Notes under the pieces: generated by a model
What the model was told of the DNA's origin: nothing
What the model saw: only the letters and a program-made list of their open reading frames with translations
The model's database searches: none
Made by a program: the position numbers and the translations under genes
From: Arthrobacter_H sp030452125
GTDB lineage: Bacteria; Actinomycetota; Actinomycetes; Actinomycetales; Micrococcaceae
Assembly (NCBI GenBank): GCA_052379645.1
Contig: JBQSYU010000002.1
DNA length: 64,000 nucleotides
Strand: one strand, 5' to 3'
Shown here: positions 1-9,193 of the stretch, in pieces
How the letters are laid out: every line of letters starts with the position of its first letter
How positions within the stretch are numbered: position 1 is the first letter of the stretch

Positions 1-357
1 CCGGTTGGCCAGGGCGGCCAGGACCTCGTTGGTGTTCATGTTCGAGGAGGTCCCCGAACCGGTCTGGAAGACGTCGATGGGGAAATGCCCGTCGTAGTCG
101 CCGGACGCCACATGCTCCGCGGCGTCGACGATGGCGCGGGCGATCTCGTCGTCGAGGACGCCAAGCTCCGCGTTGGCCAGGGCCGCCGCACGCTTCACCC
201 GGGCCAAGGCCTGGATATGGCGACGTTCGAGCCGCTTGCCGGAGATCGGGAAGTTCTCCACGGCGCGCTGGGTCTGGGCGCTATAGAGGGCGTCGGCCGG
301 GACGCGGACTTCGCCCATGGTGTCATGTTCAATACGGAATTCATCCTTGCTAGCCAT
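1..357 (-). CDS. fumC: Fumarate hydratase class II, N-terminal part (cut by window edge)
   Basis: Hydrates fumarate to L-malate in the citric acid cycle (cytosolic homotetramer). Only the first 119 residues lie in the window. They open MASKDEFRIEHDTMGEVRVP and contain the segment FPIDVFQTGSGTSSNMNTNE, the N-terminal substrate-site region typical of the fumarase/aspartase superfamily. The start is ATG at 357, preceded by a weak GGTGA. Aspartate ammonia-lyase shares this fold, but the opening residues fit class II fumarases better. The C-terminal signature loop (GSSxMPxKxN) lies outside the window, so the assignment depends on the N-terminus. Confidence 0.88.
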   Translation of the reverse strand, partial: MASKDEFRIEHDTMGEVRVPADALYSAQTQRAVENFPISGKRLERRHIQALARVKRAAALANAELGVLDDEIARAIVDAAEHVASGDYDGHFPIDVFQTGSGTSSNMNTNEVLAALANR

Positions 358-426
358 GACATCACCATACGCCGCCCGGGAGCCCCAACAGGACCCGGGA
401 CGGCGTCATCCGGGACACACCGGGGG

Positions 427-1065
427 CTAGAGCTCGCCGAACCCGGTCACGATTTCCGCTTTGCCTTCTTCGAGGCGGTAGGTCACGCCGATCACGGCCG
501 TCTCGCCGGCGTCGACCGCGTCGGAGATGAGCTTGGAGGATTCCACCAACCGATGCGTGGACTGCCTGACGTGCTCCTCGACGGTGGTGTTCACGTCGGT
601 GACCCCGGCCCGCTGGGCGGTGATGACCGAAGGGGTGATGCGTTCGACGAGGTCACGGATGAATCCGGGCGGCATCTGGCCGGTCTCGAAGGCGTCCATC
701 GTGGCCGTGACGGCGCCGCAGCTGTCGTGGCCGAGGACCACGATGAGCGGGACATCCAAGAGGGCGACGCTGTATTCAAGCGATCCCAGCACGGCATCGT
801 CGGGCACGTGTCCGGCGGTCCGGACCACGAACACGTCACCCAGTCCGACATCGAAGATGATCTCGGCGGCCAGCCGGGAATCCGAGCAACCGAAGATCAC
901 GGCAAAGGGGTGCTGGGTGTTCACCAGAGCCGATCTGCGGGAGGAATCCTGGTTCGGGTGGTTGGTGGCTCCGGAGACGAACCGGGCGTTGCCTTCACGC
1001 AATTTGGTCCAGGCTTCGGCCGGGGTGAGGGGGGCGGATGCGGGCTCGAGAGATTCAGCAGACAT
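427..1065 (-). CDS. Beta-class carbonic anhydrase
   Basis: Interconverts CO2 and bicarbonate in the cytosol. The 212-residue protein has the beta-class zinc site: Cys60 in CSDSR with the Asp62/Arg64 dyad, then His113 and Cys116 in GHDSCGAV. Length is normal. I chose ATG 1065 over an in-frame GTG at 1080 because a -10-like TACTCT on the minus strand ends six bases before that ATG, the spacing seen at other leaderless starts in this window, and no Shine-Dalgarno precedes either codon. It stands between fumC and a DUF4245 gene on the same strand with separate spacing, so it is probably its own transcription unit. Confidence 0.93.
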   Translation of the reverse strand: MSAESLEPASAPLTPAEAWTKLREGNARFVSGATNHPNQDSSRRSALVNTQHPFAVIFGCSDSRLAAEIIFDVGLGDVFVVRTAGHVPDDAVLGSLEYSVALLDVPLIVVLGHDSCGAVTATMDAFETGQMPPGFIRDLVERITPSVITAQRAGVTDVNTTVEEHVRQSTHRLVESSKLISDAVDAGETAVIGVTYRLEEGKAEIVTGFGEL

Positions 1066-1071
1066 GAAAAA

Positions 1072-1077
1072 AGAGTA
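1072..1077 (-). promoter_or_regulatory. -10 box of carbonic anhydrase gene (leaderless)
   Basis: TACTCT on the minus strand ends 6 nt before the ATG at 1065, placing the transcription start at or next to the start codon. No ribosome binding site is visible. Confidence 0.5.
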
Positions 1078-1099
1078 CACGCGCCACGGCGCGGATCCG

Positions 1100-1756
1100 C
1101 TACTTCTTCGAGCCGGACTGATCCTCCAGGACGGCCCGGGCGGCCTCCCGAAGCACCTCGTCCCCGGATTCGGAGCTGAGCATGAGGGTCGAACCGTGGG
1201 CCTTGCGAACCCAACTGACCTTGGCCGCCCTGGTGTAGGAATCCCAGGTGGTCCCGTCGACTTCCACGCTGCCGGATGCGGTGGCGTCCTCGCTCATCTT
1301 GGCGATCCAGCCGGGCGTGGCATCGGCCGTCTGCCGGACCCAGACGAAGCCGTCATCGCCGGTCACATAACCGACTTCCCAATAATCGATCTGGTCGGCA
1401 CTGCCGGAAATCCACCGGGCGAAGTTCGGATACCAGCCCTCGGGCATCCGGGCGGCCACCGGGGTGAAATCGGCTGCCTGACCGGCCTCGGAAGCCACGG
1501 CGGTGACATTGACATCGGGTTTGAACTTATCGTCGTTGCCCGCCGGATTCAGCGCGATGACCGGGACCGCAACGGCAACCGTCAGCAGGACGGAGATGAT
1601 CATGCCCTTCAACGATTGGTTGGCGCGCTTGGACTGGGCGGGCGTCAGGACCGGCGTCACCGGTGGTTCATCGGCCTCTGGGGGTGTCTGGGGTGCATCA
1701 CTCACGCCCCCATTGTCCCCGATATTCCGACCGGAGGATGACGCGGTGTCGGTCAT
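1100..1756 (-). CDS. DUF4245 family membrane-anchored protein
   Basis: Function unknown. The roughly 218-residue protein has an acidic, proline-rich N-terminus, a single hydrophobic segment (GMIISVLLTVAVAVPVIALNP) and an extracytoplasmic domain with several Trp residues, including EGWYPNFARW and the GTTWDSY stretch, typical of DUF4245. That topology suggests a secreted domain anchored by its N-terminus. ATG 1756 is used; a GTG at 1705 would shorten it by 17 residues and is almost as good. It is divergent from glpX across about 80 bp, an arrangement I recall from other Actinobacteria, with no established functional link. Confidence 0.75.
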   Translation of the reverse strand: MTDTASSSGRNIGDNGGVSDAPQTPPEADEPPVTPVLTPAQSKRANQSLKGMIISVLLTVAVAVPVIALNPAGNDDKFKPDVNVTAVASEAGQAADFTPVAARMPEGWYPNFARWISGSADQIDYWEVGYVTGDDGFVWVRQTADATPGWIAKMSEDATASGSVEVDGTTWDSYTRAAKVSWVRKAHGSTLMLSSESGDEVLREAARAVLEDQSGSKK

Positions 1757-1838
1757 CACCACCCCATCCGCCGCTCCAGCGGATATGCTCGAAGGCGTTG
1801 CCCATGGCACCCACACCCACTCGACGACGAGGAACACC

Positions 1839-2861
1839 GTGACAGAAGCCACTAATTTTGCCCACCTGTCCCCCCGACTGTCCGTCGGCGATGCCGAACC
1901 GGACCGCAACCTGGCCCTGGAGCTGGTACGCGTCACGGAGGCTGCCGCGATCGCCGCCAGCCCCTGGGTCGGCTTCGGCGACAAGAACTCGGCGGACGGC
2001 GCAGCCGTCGACGCCATGCGTTCACTGCTGGCCACCGTGTCGGTCAGCGGCACCGTCGTCATCGGAGAAGGTGAGAAGGACGAAGCCCCGATGCTGTACA
2101 ACGGCGAGGAGGTCGGGGACGGCACCGGTCCCGAGGTCGATGTCGCCGTCGATCCCATCGACGGCACGCGGCTGACGGCACTGGGGATCAATAACTCGGT
2201 CGCCGTGTTGGCGATGGCCGAACGCGGCTCCATGTTCGACCCTTCGGCCGTGTTCTACATGGAGAAGCTGGTCACCGGTCCGGAGGCGGCCGAACTGGTG
2301 GACCTGCGTCTGCCGGTGAAGCAGAACCTCTATCTGATCGCCAAGGCCAAGAACAAGCCGATCAACCAGATCACCGTCTGCGTGCTGGACCGCGAACGTC
2401 ACACCCGGCTGGTCCAGGAGATCCGCGATGCCGGGGCCCGGACGAAGTTCATCATGGACGGCGATGTCGCCGGCGCCATCTCGGCCACCCGCGAGGGCTC
2501 GGGCGTCGACGCATTGATGGGCATCGGCGGGACCCCCGAGGGCATCGTCACCGCGTGCGCCATCCGTTCGTTGGGCGGGGTCATCCAAGGTCGCCTGTGG
2601 CCCACCGATGACGAGGAGAAGCAGAAGGCCATCGACGCCGGCCACGACCTGGATCGGGTGCTGTCCACCCATGATTTGGTGACCAGCGACAACTGCTATT
2701 TCGCGATGTCGGCCATCACCGACGGCGATCTGCTGACCGGGGTGCGTTATAAGAACGACAAGATCTTCACGCACTCGATCGTCATGCGTTCGAAGTCCGG
2801 GACGATCCGTACCGTCGAAGGTGAGCACCAGTCACGGAAGTGGGAGCCCTACACCCGCTAG
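1839..2861 (+). CDS. glpX: Class II fructose-1,6-bisphosphatase
   Basis: Hydrolyses fructose 1,6-bisphosphate to fructose 6-phosphate, the committed gluconeogenic step; most actinobacteria rely on this class II (GlpX) enzyme. The 340-residue protein has the metal and substrate motifs of the lithium-sensitive phosphatase fold: GEGEKDEAPM, DPIDGTR and the GIGGTPEG segment. The start is GTG 1839, with GAGGAA five bases upstream; a TATGCT at 1784-1789 is a likely -10. Its product feeds the mannose 6-phosphate branch whose isomerase (manA) is the convergent neighbour. Confidence 0.95.
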   Translation: MTEATNFAHLSPRLSVGDAEPDRNLALELVRVTEAAAIAASPWVGFGDKNSADGAAVDAMRSLLATVSVSGTVVIGEGEKDEAPMLYNGEEVGDGTGPEVDVAVDPIDGTRLTALGINNSVAVLAMAERGSMFDPSAVFYMEKLVTGPEAAELVDLRLPVKQNLYLIAKAKNKPINQITVCVLDRERHTRLVQEIRDAGARTKFIMDGDVAGAISATREGSGVDALMGIGGTPEGIVTACAIRSLGGVIQGRLWPTDDEEKQKAIDAGHDLDRVLSTHDLVTSDNCYFAMSAITDGDLLTGVRYKNDKIFTHSIVMRSKSGTIRTVEGEHQSRKWEPYTR

Positions 2862-2884
2862 CACCCGGGTCGGGGACCAGCCAC

Positions 2885-2909
2885 CCCGCCAGGCCCGGGG
2901 CCTGGCGGG
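2885..2909. terminator. Bidirectional hairpin between glpX and manA
   Basis: CCCGCCAGG pairs with CCTGGCGGG around a GC-rich loop, immediately before the manA stop codon and 24 bp after glpX. There is no U-tract, but its position between convergent genes fits a bidirectional terminator. Confidence 0.5.
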
Positions 2910-4169
2910 TCAGCGGGTCGACCCGGTGGTCACGGCGAACGCCACCGCCGGTCCCTGGCCGAGACGCTTGGCGACCACGGGGGCCTCGGCGGCGGGGATG
3001 AACGCCGACTGGCCGCGGGCCAGTTCCAGGTTGCCCCGGGGCGAATCCAACAGCAGGTCACCGGAAACACAGATGATCGCCACCGGACCGTTCTGGGCCA
3101 CCGCGACGTCGTCCCCGGCCAGCAGGGCGTCGCCGGGCAAGGCAATGCGCTGGAGCTGGAATTCGTCGAACGGCGGCCGGTAGATCTCCTGGCCCAACAG
3201 GTTCTCGGCGGCCTCCAGATGGGGTACGCCCAAGCTGTGGAAGTCCACGGTGTCCATCAGTTCGGGCAGGTCGATGTGTTTGCCGGTCAGCCCGCCGCGC
3301 AGCACGTTGTCCGAACTGGCCATGACCTCCACCCCCAGCCCCCGCAGATAGGCATGGATGTTCCCAGCGGGCAGGTAGATGGCCTGGCCGGGTTCCAGGG
3401 TGAGGTGGTTGAGCATCAACGACACCAGGACCCCCGGGTCCCCGGGGTGGAAGCCGTTCAACGTTTCCAGCTCCGCCAGCCCGGGGTCGTGGACCTGATG
3501 ACGGCCGGAGGCAACGGCCGCGCTGGCGAGCCCGACCAGACGGGCCACGTCCTCGCCTCCGGAGAGCAGCTGGGTGAAGGCCCCCCGCAGATCCCCCTGA
3601 CCCAGGGTGGTGGCGGTCCGGCGTGCCACCGCCTGGGCGCTGCCGTCCGCGTCGGGGAGTTCGGGGTCCGCGTCGATGGTGTCGGCGAGCCAGGTGAAGA
3701 GTGCCGCCGATTCTCCGGCGGGACGGAAACCGCATAAGGCCGAGAAAGCGGTGAGGGCGAACAGGAGTTCGGGCTTGTGGTTGTCGTCCTTGTAGTTGCG
3801 GTGTGACGCGGAACGATCGACGCCGGCTTCCTGCTCCGCCGCGAAACCGGCCCGGGCCTGGTCCAGGGTGGGGTGGACCTGCAGGGACAATGGTTTCTCC
3901 GCGGCGAGGATCTTCGCCAGGAACGGCAGCCGGCCAAAGCGGGTGGCCGTCTCCTCTCCGAGGAACAGGACAGGATCGGTGGCGACCAGCTCATCGAGCG
4001 GGGTGGTCCCTTCGAGATCCGGATGGCTGGCCGCCGAGGGGGAGTCGGGGTGTGCTCCGATCCACATTTCTGCTTCGGGACCCCCCGTGGCCCGGGTGCC
4101 GATGAGTTCGGCGATGGCCGTGGTGGATCCCCACGGGTAGTCCCTGACGGTATTGCTCAGGCGGTACAT
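2910..4169 (-). CDS. manA: Mannose-6-phosphate isomerase, class I
   Basis: Zinc-dependent isomerisation of fructose 6-phosphate to mannose 6-phosphate, entry to GDP-mannose and mannosylated envelope polymers. The 419-residue protein keeps the type I cupin zinc ligands: Gln97 and His99 in SLQVHP, Glu134 in HKPELLFALT and His272 in GNIHAYLRG, with the NVLRGGLT segment near 289-296. ATG 4169 is preceded by CAAGGAG. It lies 97 bp downstream of the LCP gene and a TAGATT in that gap may be its own -10. A protein O-mannosyltransferase at 21-22 kb and a phosphohexomutase at 63.4 kb are plausible members of the same pathway. Confidence 0.95.
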   Translation of the reverse strand: MYRLSNTVRDYPWGSTTAIAELIGTRATGGPEAEMWIGAHPDSPSAASHPDLEGTTPLDELVATDPVLFLGEETATRFGRLPFLAKILAAEKPLSLQVHPTLDQARAGFAAEQEAGVDRSASHRNYKDDNHKPELLFALTAFSALCGFRPAGESAALFTWLADTIDADPELPDADGSAQAVARRTATTLGQGDLRGAFTQLLSGGEDVARLVGLASAAVASGRHQVHDPGLAELETLNGFHPGDPGVLVSLMLNHLTLEPGQAIYLPAGNIHAYLRGLGVEVMASSDNVLRGGLTGKHIDLPELMDTVDFHSLGVPHLEAAENLLGQEIYRPPFDEFQLQRIALPGDALLAGDDVAVAQNGPVAIICVSGDLLLDSPRGNLELARGQSAFIPAAEAPVVAKRLGQGPAVAFAVTTGSTR

Positions 4170-4266
4170 TCGGCTCCTTGGCAGCTGGGTCGATACGGGG
4201 CGCTACCCCCAATCTAGGCCAGTGCGCGGATTCCCAGGGGCAACCGGGGTACGACGGCGGTGCCGA

Positions 4267-5946
4267 TCACGGCGCGCTGCACTCGTTGTTGTTGGCCGCG
4301 ATCTCCGAGATGAGGGTCCGCTGCCCGTTGATCTCGAGTTGGACCAGGTACTTCTCGGTGATGGGGGAGCCATCCGGTTGCGTGGAGGGCACCGCTTCCG
4401 GATCGGTGCTTCCCTCGATGGCTTCCGGAACCGCCGATTCGGCATCGGTGGCCGGCTTCGTGGGCCCGGTGGAGGAGGACTTGGCGTCCCCGGAGTCGGA
4501 TTGATCGGCCTGGGACGATTTCGCGGCCGACTTCTTCTTCGCCGCGGCAGCAGACTTCTTCGCCGCAGCGGACCGGGCGCCGGCATCGGTGGCTTCCTCC
4601 AGCAGCCCGTCGACCCGGGAATGGATCTCGCTGTAGACGGGGAAGGTGGAGAACCGGTCGGCGGTGGTGCCGAAGTCCGGGGCCCCGAGGGTGAGGCGTT
4701 TGAAGGGCGTCTTGCCTGCCTTGTTTGCCAGATTGAGGAAGCTGCCGAGTTGGGACTGCGGGATATCGGTTTCGAGCAGGTCCTCGCCGGCGGCCATGAT
4801 GTCGGTGAACCGGGTCAACACCGTGGAGGGTTTGAACTGGTTGATCATCGCCTGCTGCAGGCACTGCTGACGGCGGATGCGGTGGTAATCGGTGGTGAAA
4901 TCACGGGAGCGGGCAAACCAAAGGGCCTGCTTGCCGGTGAAGTCCTTCATCCCGGGGGAGAACCAGTGGGTGTTGACAAGCGTTCCCGGCCACTTCTTGG
5001 CGTTGTAGGGGACCCACCCCCCGGATTCCACGGTGACCCCTCCCATGGCGTCGATGAAGGAGGAGAACCCGTCCATGTCGATCAGCACATAGGCCTGGAC
5101 GTCGATGCCGGTGATGCCGGTGGCCGCATCCATCATCGCTTCGGCTCCGGGGTTCTCCTTCCCCGGATACAGATCGGCATGATCGGCCTCGACCGTGGGG
5201 TAGAGGGCATTGATGATGCACTCGTCCCCGCAATCGAAACCGTTGGGGTAGACGTCGTGGAGCGGGGAGTCCTTCGGGAACGGCGCGTTCTGCAGGTTCC
5301 GTGGAATGGAGATCATCGCGGTCCGACCGGATTTGGCGTCGATGCTCACCACGGCCATCGAATCGGGGCGCAGCCCGGTGCGCCCTGCCCCGGCGTCACC
5401 ACCCATCAACAGGATGTTGTAGCGGCCGTCGACCGCATCCATGGACGGCCCCGAGGCGAAGACGTTCTGGATCGTGTCACGGCCGGTGTTCAACAGGAAG
5501 GCCCCGTAGCCCAGGACGCCGCCGGTGAGGAGCATCAGCACCACCGTGGACGCGGCGACGACCCCGCGCATCGCCGGGGTCAGCAACCGGGGCCGGATGA
5601 TCTGCAGGGTGTTGATGAACATCAGGATCCACCCGGCCGCCAACAGCACCAGGACGATGACCAGGACCAGCTGGACGGCCGGTTTGGCCAGCACCTGGAT
5701 GACGATTCCGCGGTTGACCAGGGCGACCACCAGGGCGATGACGATCAGGGCCCAGCAGGTCAGGGTCACCGTCAGGGCCCGGCGTCCCAGCGTCCGGTTG
5801 CCGGCCACAGCCTGCGCCCCACCGGGGATGAAAACGGTCAGCGCCAGCAGGAAGAAGGCCCGCTTGGTCCGGACGGGCGCGGAGGCATGGTCGGGGTCCC
5901 GCACCGGATTCCCGGCCGCGGGGCGTCGTGGCGTCTGTCGGGTCAT
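4267..5946 (-). CDS. LytR-CpsA-Psr (LCP) family glycopolymer ligase
   Basis: LCP proteins transfer lipid-linked glycopolymers (teichoic acid, arabinogalactan, capsule) to peptidoglycan at the outer membrane face. This 559-residue protein has several N-terminal hydrophobic segments (about residues 29-160), more than the usual single anchor. The LCP domain follows, with LLMGGDAG, the arginine-bearing RTGLRPDSMAVVSID and SIPRN motifs, and WFARSRDFTTDYHRIRRQQ. The C-terminal 100 residues are a low-complexity Ala/Lys/Ser tail followed by a short domain with one cysteine. It starts 3 nt after purE stops and is probably cotranscribed with purK-purE. Confidence 0.93.
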   Translation of the reverse strand: MTRQTPRRPAAGNPVRDPDHASAPVRTKRAFFLLALTVFIPGGAQAVAGNRTLGRRALTVTLTCWALIVIALVVALVNRGIVIQVLAKPAVQLVLVIVLVLLAAGWILMFINTLQIIRPRLLTPAMRGVVAASTVVLMLLTGGVLGYGAFLLNTGRDTIQNVFASGPSMDAVDGRYNILLMGGDAGAGRTGLRPDSMAVVSIDAKSGRTAMISIPRNLQNAPFPKDSPLHDVYPNGFDCGDECIINALYPTVEADHADLYPGKENPGAEAMMDAATGITGIDVQAYVLIDMDGFSSFIDAMGGVTVESGGWVPYNAKKWPGTLVNTHWFSPGMKDFTGKQALWFARSRDFTTDYHRIRRQQCLQQAMINQFKPSTVLTRFTDIMAAGEDLLETDIPQSQLGSFLNLANKAGKTPFKRLTLGAPDFGTTADRFSTFPVYSEIHSRVDGLLEEATDAGARSAAAKKSAAAAKKKSAAKSSQADQSDSGDAKSSSTGPTKPATDAESAVPEAIEGSTDPEAVPSTQPDGSPITEKYLVQLEINGQRTLISEIAANNNECSAP

Positions 5947-5949
5947 GGG

Positions 5950-6486
5950 TCAGGAACCGAGGCCCATCTCGTCTCTCACGCGCAGGCGGAGACGATCGCC
6001 CTTGGCGGAGGCCTGCTGACGCAGTTCATCCGCGAAATCGACGAGCCGGGACCGCAGGTCGCCGGCCAGCTCGTCGGTGCCGCTGGCGAGGGTCCGCACG
6101 GCCAGGAGCCCGGCATTGTGGGCCCCGCCGATGGAGACGGTGGCCACCGGGACCCCGGCAGGCATCTGCACGATGGACAGCAGTGAGTCCATGCCATCGA
6201 GGGTCTTGAGCGGGACGGGCACCCCGATCACCGGCAGCGGGGTGACGGAAGCGAGCATGCCCGGCAGATGGGCGGCACCGCCGGCTCCGGCGATGATGAC
6301 GCGCAGACCGCGGGCGTCGGCCGTCTTGCCGTAGTCGATCATCTCGTCGGGCATGCGGTGGGCCGAGACGACGTCGGCTTCGAAGGGGATGCCGAATTCC
6401 TTGAGGGCTTCGGCGGCCAGACGCATCACGGGCCAGTCGGAGTCGGACCCCATGACGACGCCGACGAGGGGCTTCACGGTGTTCAT
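5950..6486 (-). CDS. purE: N5-carboxyaminoimidazole ribonucleotide mutase
   Basis: Class I PurE, converting N5-CAIR to CAIR in purine synthesis. The 178-residue protein carries GSDSDWPVM, the SAHRMPD motif with its catalytic histidine, and the AGAGGAAHLPGMLAS loop. Its ATG overlaps the purK stop by one base (TGATG), so translation is coupled. Length is at the upper end for class I because of a short C-terminal Arg/Leu-rich tail. Confidence 0.97.
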   Translation of the reverse strand: MNTVKPLVGVVMGSDSDWPVMRLAAEALKEFGIPFEADVVSAHRMPDEMIDYGKTADARGLRVIIAGAGGAAHLPGMLASVTPLPVIGVPVPLKTLDGMDSLLSIVQMPAGVPVATVSIGGAHNAGLLAVRTLASGTDELAGDLRSRLVDFADELRQQASAKGDRLRLRVRDEMGLGS

Positions 6487-7673
6487 CAGGGTCGGGCTCC
6501 TTCGGTCGGTGTCGTGGACGGGGCACCGTCGCTGATGATGCCTGCCACCTGCGTCGCCGCGCGGCGGACGTCGTCGACCTGCTGGCCGGGGGTCCCGACG
6601 AGGTTGACGTGGCCGATCTTACGGCCGGGACGCACTGACTTGCCGTAGGCATGGATCTTGACGCGCGGTTGGGCGGCCAGCGCGGCGGGGAAGGCCGAGT
6701 AGAGATCCTGGTTCGCTCCGCCCAGGAAATTCTTCATCACGGTCACCTCACCCAGGGCGCTGGTGTCGCCCAAGGGCAGATCCAGCACGGCGCGCAGATG
6801 CTGCTCGAACTGGCTGGTCACCGATCCGTTCATCGTCCAGTGGCCGGTGTTGTGGGGGCGCATCGCCAATTCGTTGATGACGAATCCGGGGCCGCGGCCG
6901 GGGGTTTCGAAGAGTTCGGCCGCCATCACGCCGGTGACGCCGAAGGCCTCGGCAAGACCCAGGGCTGCGGTCCGGGCTGCTTCCGCCGTGGCCGGGTCCA
7001 GCCCGGGGGCGGGGGCGATGACCTCATCGCAGACCCCGTCGACCTGGATCGTGTGCACCACGGGCCAGCCACGGGCCTCACCGGAGGCCGTGCGGGCGAC
7101 GAGGGCGGAGAGCTCACGGCTGAACTCGACCTTCTCCTCGGCCAGCAACCCGGTCCCGGCCTCGAACCAATCGGCGCAGCGGGACGCCGCGGCGGCATCG
7201 TCGAGCATCCGCACTCCCTTGCCGTCGTATCCGCCGCGGGGGGTCTTCAACACCACCGGCCATCCGGTGGATTCGCCGAAGGCGACCAGCTCGTCGATCG
7301 AATCCACCCGGGCCCAGACCGGGTTCGGCAGTCCGAGCTTTTCGACGGCGGCACGCATCACGAGCTTATCCTGGGCATGGATCAGTGCTTCCGGACGGGG
7401 CTGGACATCGACGCCCGCGTCGATCAGGGCCCTGAGGTGTTCGTTGGGGACATGCTCGTGGTCGAAAGTGATCACGTCGACGTCGGCGGCGAACTCCCGC
7501 AGCGTGGCCAGATCCCGGTAGTCCCCGACCGGGGCCTGGGCCACGGCAGCGACTGCCGAGACATCGGGTCCTTCGGCCAGGACCCGCAGGTCAAAGCCGA
7601 GGTTCGTTGCTTCAGGGGCCATCATTCGGGCGAGCTGGCCGCCACCGACCACGCCAATCACAGGAAAATTCAC
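6486..7673 (-). CDS. purK: N5-carboxyaminoimidazole ribonucleotide synthase
   Basis: ATP-grasp enzyme carboxylating AIR to N5-CAIR with bicarbonate, supplying PurE. The 395-residue protein begins with the GVVGGGQLARM dinucleotide-like fold, then the ATP-grasp core (VLKTPRGGYDGKGVRML) and the ending typical of PurK (AMRPHNTGHWT, KIGHVNLVG). The start is GTG 7673 with only a weak GAAGAA upstream. It heads the purK-purE-LCP series. The bicarbonate substrate gives a loose metabolic link to the carbonic anhydrase gene nearby. Confidence 0.97.
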   Translation of the reverse strand: MNFPVIGVVGGGQLARMMAPEATNLGFDLRVLAEGPDVSAVAAVAQAPVGDYRDLATLREFAADVDVITFDHEHVPNEHLRALIDAGVDVQPRPEALIHAQDKLVMRAAVEKLGLPNPVWARVDSIDELVAFGESTGWPVVLKTPRGGYDGKGVRMLDDAAAASRCADWFEAGTGLLAEEKVEFSRELSALVARTASGEARGWPVVHTIQVDGVCDEVIAPAPGLDPATAEAARTAALGLAEAFGVTGVMAAELFETPGRGPGFVINELAMRPHNTGHWTMNGSVTSQFEQHLRAVLDLPLGDTSALGEVTVMKNFLGGANQDLYSAFPAALAAQPRVKIHAYGKSVRPGRKIGHVNLVGTPGQQVDDVRRAATQVAGIISDGAPSTTPTEGARP

Positions 7674-7865
7674 TTCTTCAGGGTACCGAACCGGGGCCGA
7701 TCCTCCGGTTGCGACGGGGCCGGTGGCTCGGGTTTATGCGGAAACTTCCGGCACCAGCCGATAGAATGGGGCACTGGCCGCGTCACGGACGCAGTGGACC
7801 GGCTCCTGCTGGGGCCCCGGATCCCGGGGTTTTTTGCCCGCACCGAACACCGTCTGTGGAGGAAC

Positions 7866-8411
7866 ATGCTCAACGAGTTGGCGAAGAAATGCCAAGGACT
7901 TTTCACCATGTTGTGGCGCGAGGTCATGAAGTTCGGCGTCGTCGGCGGTGTGGCGTTCATCATTGATACCTCGATCTTCGTGTGGATGATGAACGGGCCC
8001 ATGCACGGCTCGGAGGTCAAGGCCAAGATCGTGGCCGGGATCGTGGCCACCATGTTCTCCTGGGTGGCCAACCGCTACTGGACGTTCAGGCATCGCCGGC
8101 AGGCCTCCGTGGTGCGTGAACTGCTGATGTTCATCCTCATGAACGGGATCGGCCTGTTCATTGCCGCGGCCTGTGTCTGGGTCACCAAGTACTGGATCGG
8201 CCTGACCGATTCGACGAGCCTGTTCATTGCCGGATCGGTGGTCGGTCTCGTGCTGGGCACGATCTTCCGTTTCTTTGCCTACCGTTTCTGGGTCTTCACC
8301 GAGGAACTGGAGAACGAGCCGGGGTTCATCCACGACCGCGATCTGGTCGGCCACCCCGACAGCGCGGGCCTTCCGCCCGAAGAAGGCGACTCCGACCCCA
8401 CGACGCGTTAG
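7866..8411 (+). CDS. GtrA family membrane protein
   Basis: GtrA-like proteins are small four-helix membrane proteins thought to move polyprenyl-phosphate-linked sugars across the membrane. The 181-residue protein has four hydrophobic segments (about 24-42, 54-68, 85-110 and 120-140) and the characteristic pattern NRYWTFRHR at the end of helix 2 and RFFAYRFWVF after helix 4. ATG 7866 has GGAGG four bases upstream. A TAGAAT at 7762-7767 may be its -10. A role in cell-wall glycosylation is inferred from family and from neighbouring envelope genes. Confidence 0.9.
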   Translation: MLNELAKKCQGLFTMLWREVMKFGVVGGVAFIIDTSIFVWMMNGPMHGSEVKAKIVAGIVATMFSWVANRYWTFRHRRQASVVRELLMFILMNGIGLFIAAACVWVTKYWIGLTDSTSLFIAGSVVGLVLGTIFRFFAYRFWVFTEELENEPGFIHDRDLVGHPDSAGLPPEEGDSDPTTR

Positions 8412-8434
8412 CCGCAGGGTCGGGACGGGGCCCT

Positions 8435-9193
8435 TCAGAGCCGGTGGCTGACCCGCTCGTCGTCGAGGATGCGCGGGGTCGCGGTGGCCCCGGGACCGAG
8501 CAGCACCAGCGGGGAATCACCCCGCCACTGGGACACCGCGGCCCGCAGGGTCGTGGCGAGGTCGGTGACCGGCCCGAGCAGGGCCGTACCGTGGGCCGGG
8601 GGAAGGGCAAAGAGCCCGGCATAGTCAAGATCCGCTTGGTCATCCCCGCTGGTCAGCGCCGGCGCGTCCCCGGGGACCGGATCGGCCAGGTAGTAGTCAC
8701 CGAAGCCGCGGACCTCCGCCACGTAGTCCATGCACCCCGACGGGACGCCGCCCGGGAAGGACAGGGCCAGGGACTCCAGCCCGACGGCCACCACCTCCGC
8801 GGCGGGGAAGGCCTCGGTGGCCGTGGCCGGGTCCCCGGTGACCACGAGGTCGAAGGTCCCCGCCATCCCGTCCCGGTCCGCGATCCGGTGCAGCGGGCTC
8901 CCTGCGTCGGGGGCGGTGGTGACGAGTTCGGCACCGGTGGACCAGACGGCGAACCCGAGGGCCAACGACTTCCAATGGGTCGGAAGATCGATCAGCACCC
9001 GGGTGCCCGGACCGGCGTCGAACTCCTCGGCCAGGAGGTTGGCCGATTTCGAGACCCAGTTGTCGAAGACGTGCCCGCTCAGTTCCACGCGTTCACCGGG
9101 ATCGCCGTACCAGGTCAGCAACGGGGAGGCGGAGTCCCGGTGCCGTGAGAGCAGTCGGTTTGTAAAATCTAACGAATCGGTATCGGTGGTCAT
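8435..9193 (-). CDS. TIGR03089 family protein (AMP-ligase-like remnant)
   Basis: Actinobacterial protein of unknown function that resembles the N-terminal part of acyl-CoA synthetase/AMP-ligase domains without the full catalytic motifs. The 252-residue protein has a start like those enzymes (LTWYGDPGERVELSG, WVSKSANLLAEE, LPTHWKSLALGFAVWSTGAELV), but I see no P-loop-like (S/T)SGTTG motif, so adenylation is unlikely. ATG 9193 is preceded by AGAGGA. It is convergent with the GtrA gene (23 bp apart) and divergent from whiB. Confidence 0.82.
   Translation of the reverse strand: MTTDTDSLDFTNRLLSRHRDSASPLLTWYGDPGERVELSGHVFDNWVSKSANLLAEEFDAGPGTRVLIDLPTHWKSLALGFAVWSTGAELVTTAPDAGSPLHRIADRDGMAGTFDLVVTGDPATATEAFPAAEVVAVGLESLALSFPGGVPSGCMDYVAEVRGFGDYYLADPVPGDAPALTSGDDQADLDYAGLFALPPAHGTALLGPVTDLATTLRAAVSQWRGDSPLVLLGPGATATPRILDDERVSHRL

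Noticed and set aside
85..1741. Long plus-strand open frames across the fumC and carbonic anhydrase region
   Set aside because: They are antisense to genes with clear catalytic motifs and show no recognisable domains; high GC makes such open frames common.
6651..7865. In-frame extension of the GtrA gene upstream to 6651
   Set aside because: It runs antisense through purK; the GtrA family starts near the ATG at 7866, which has GGAGG at proper spacing.
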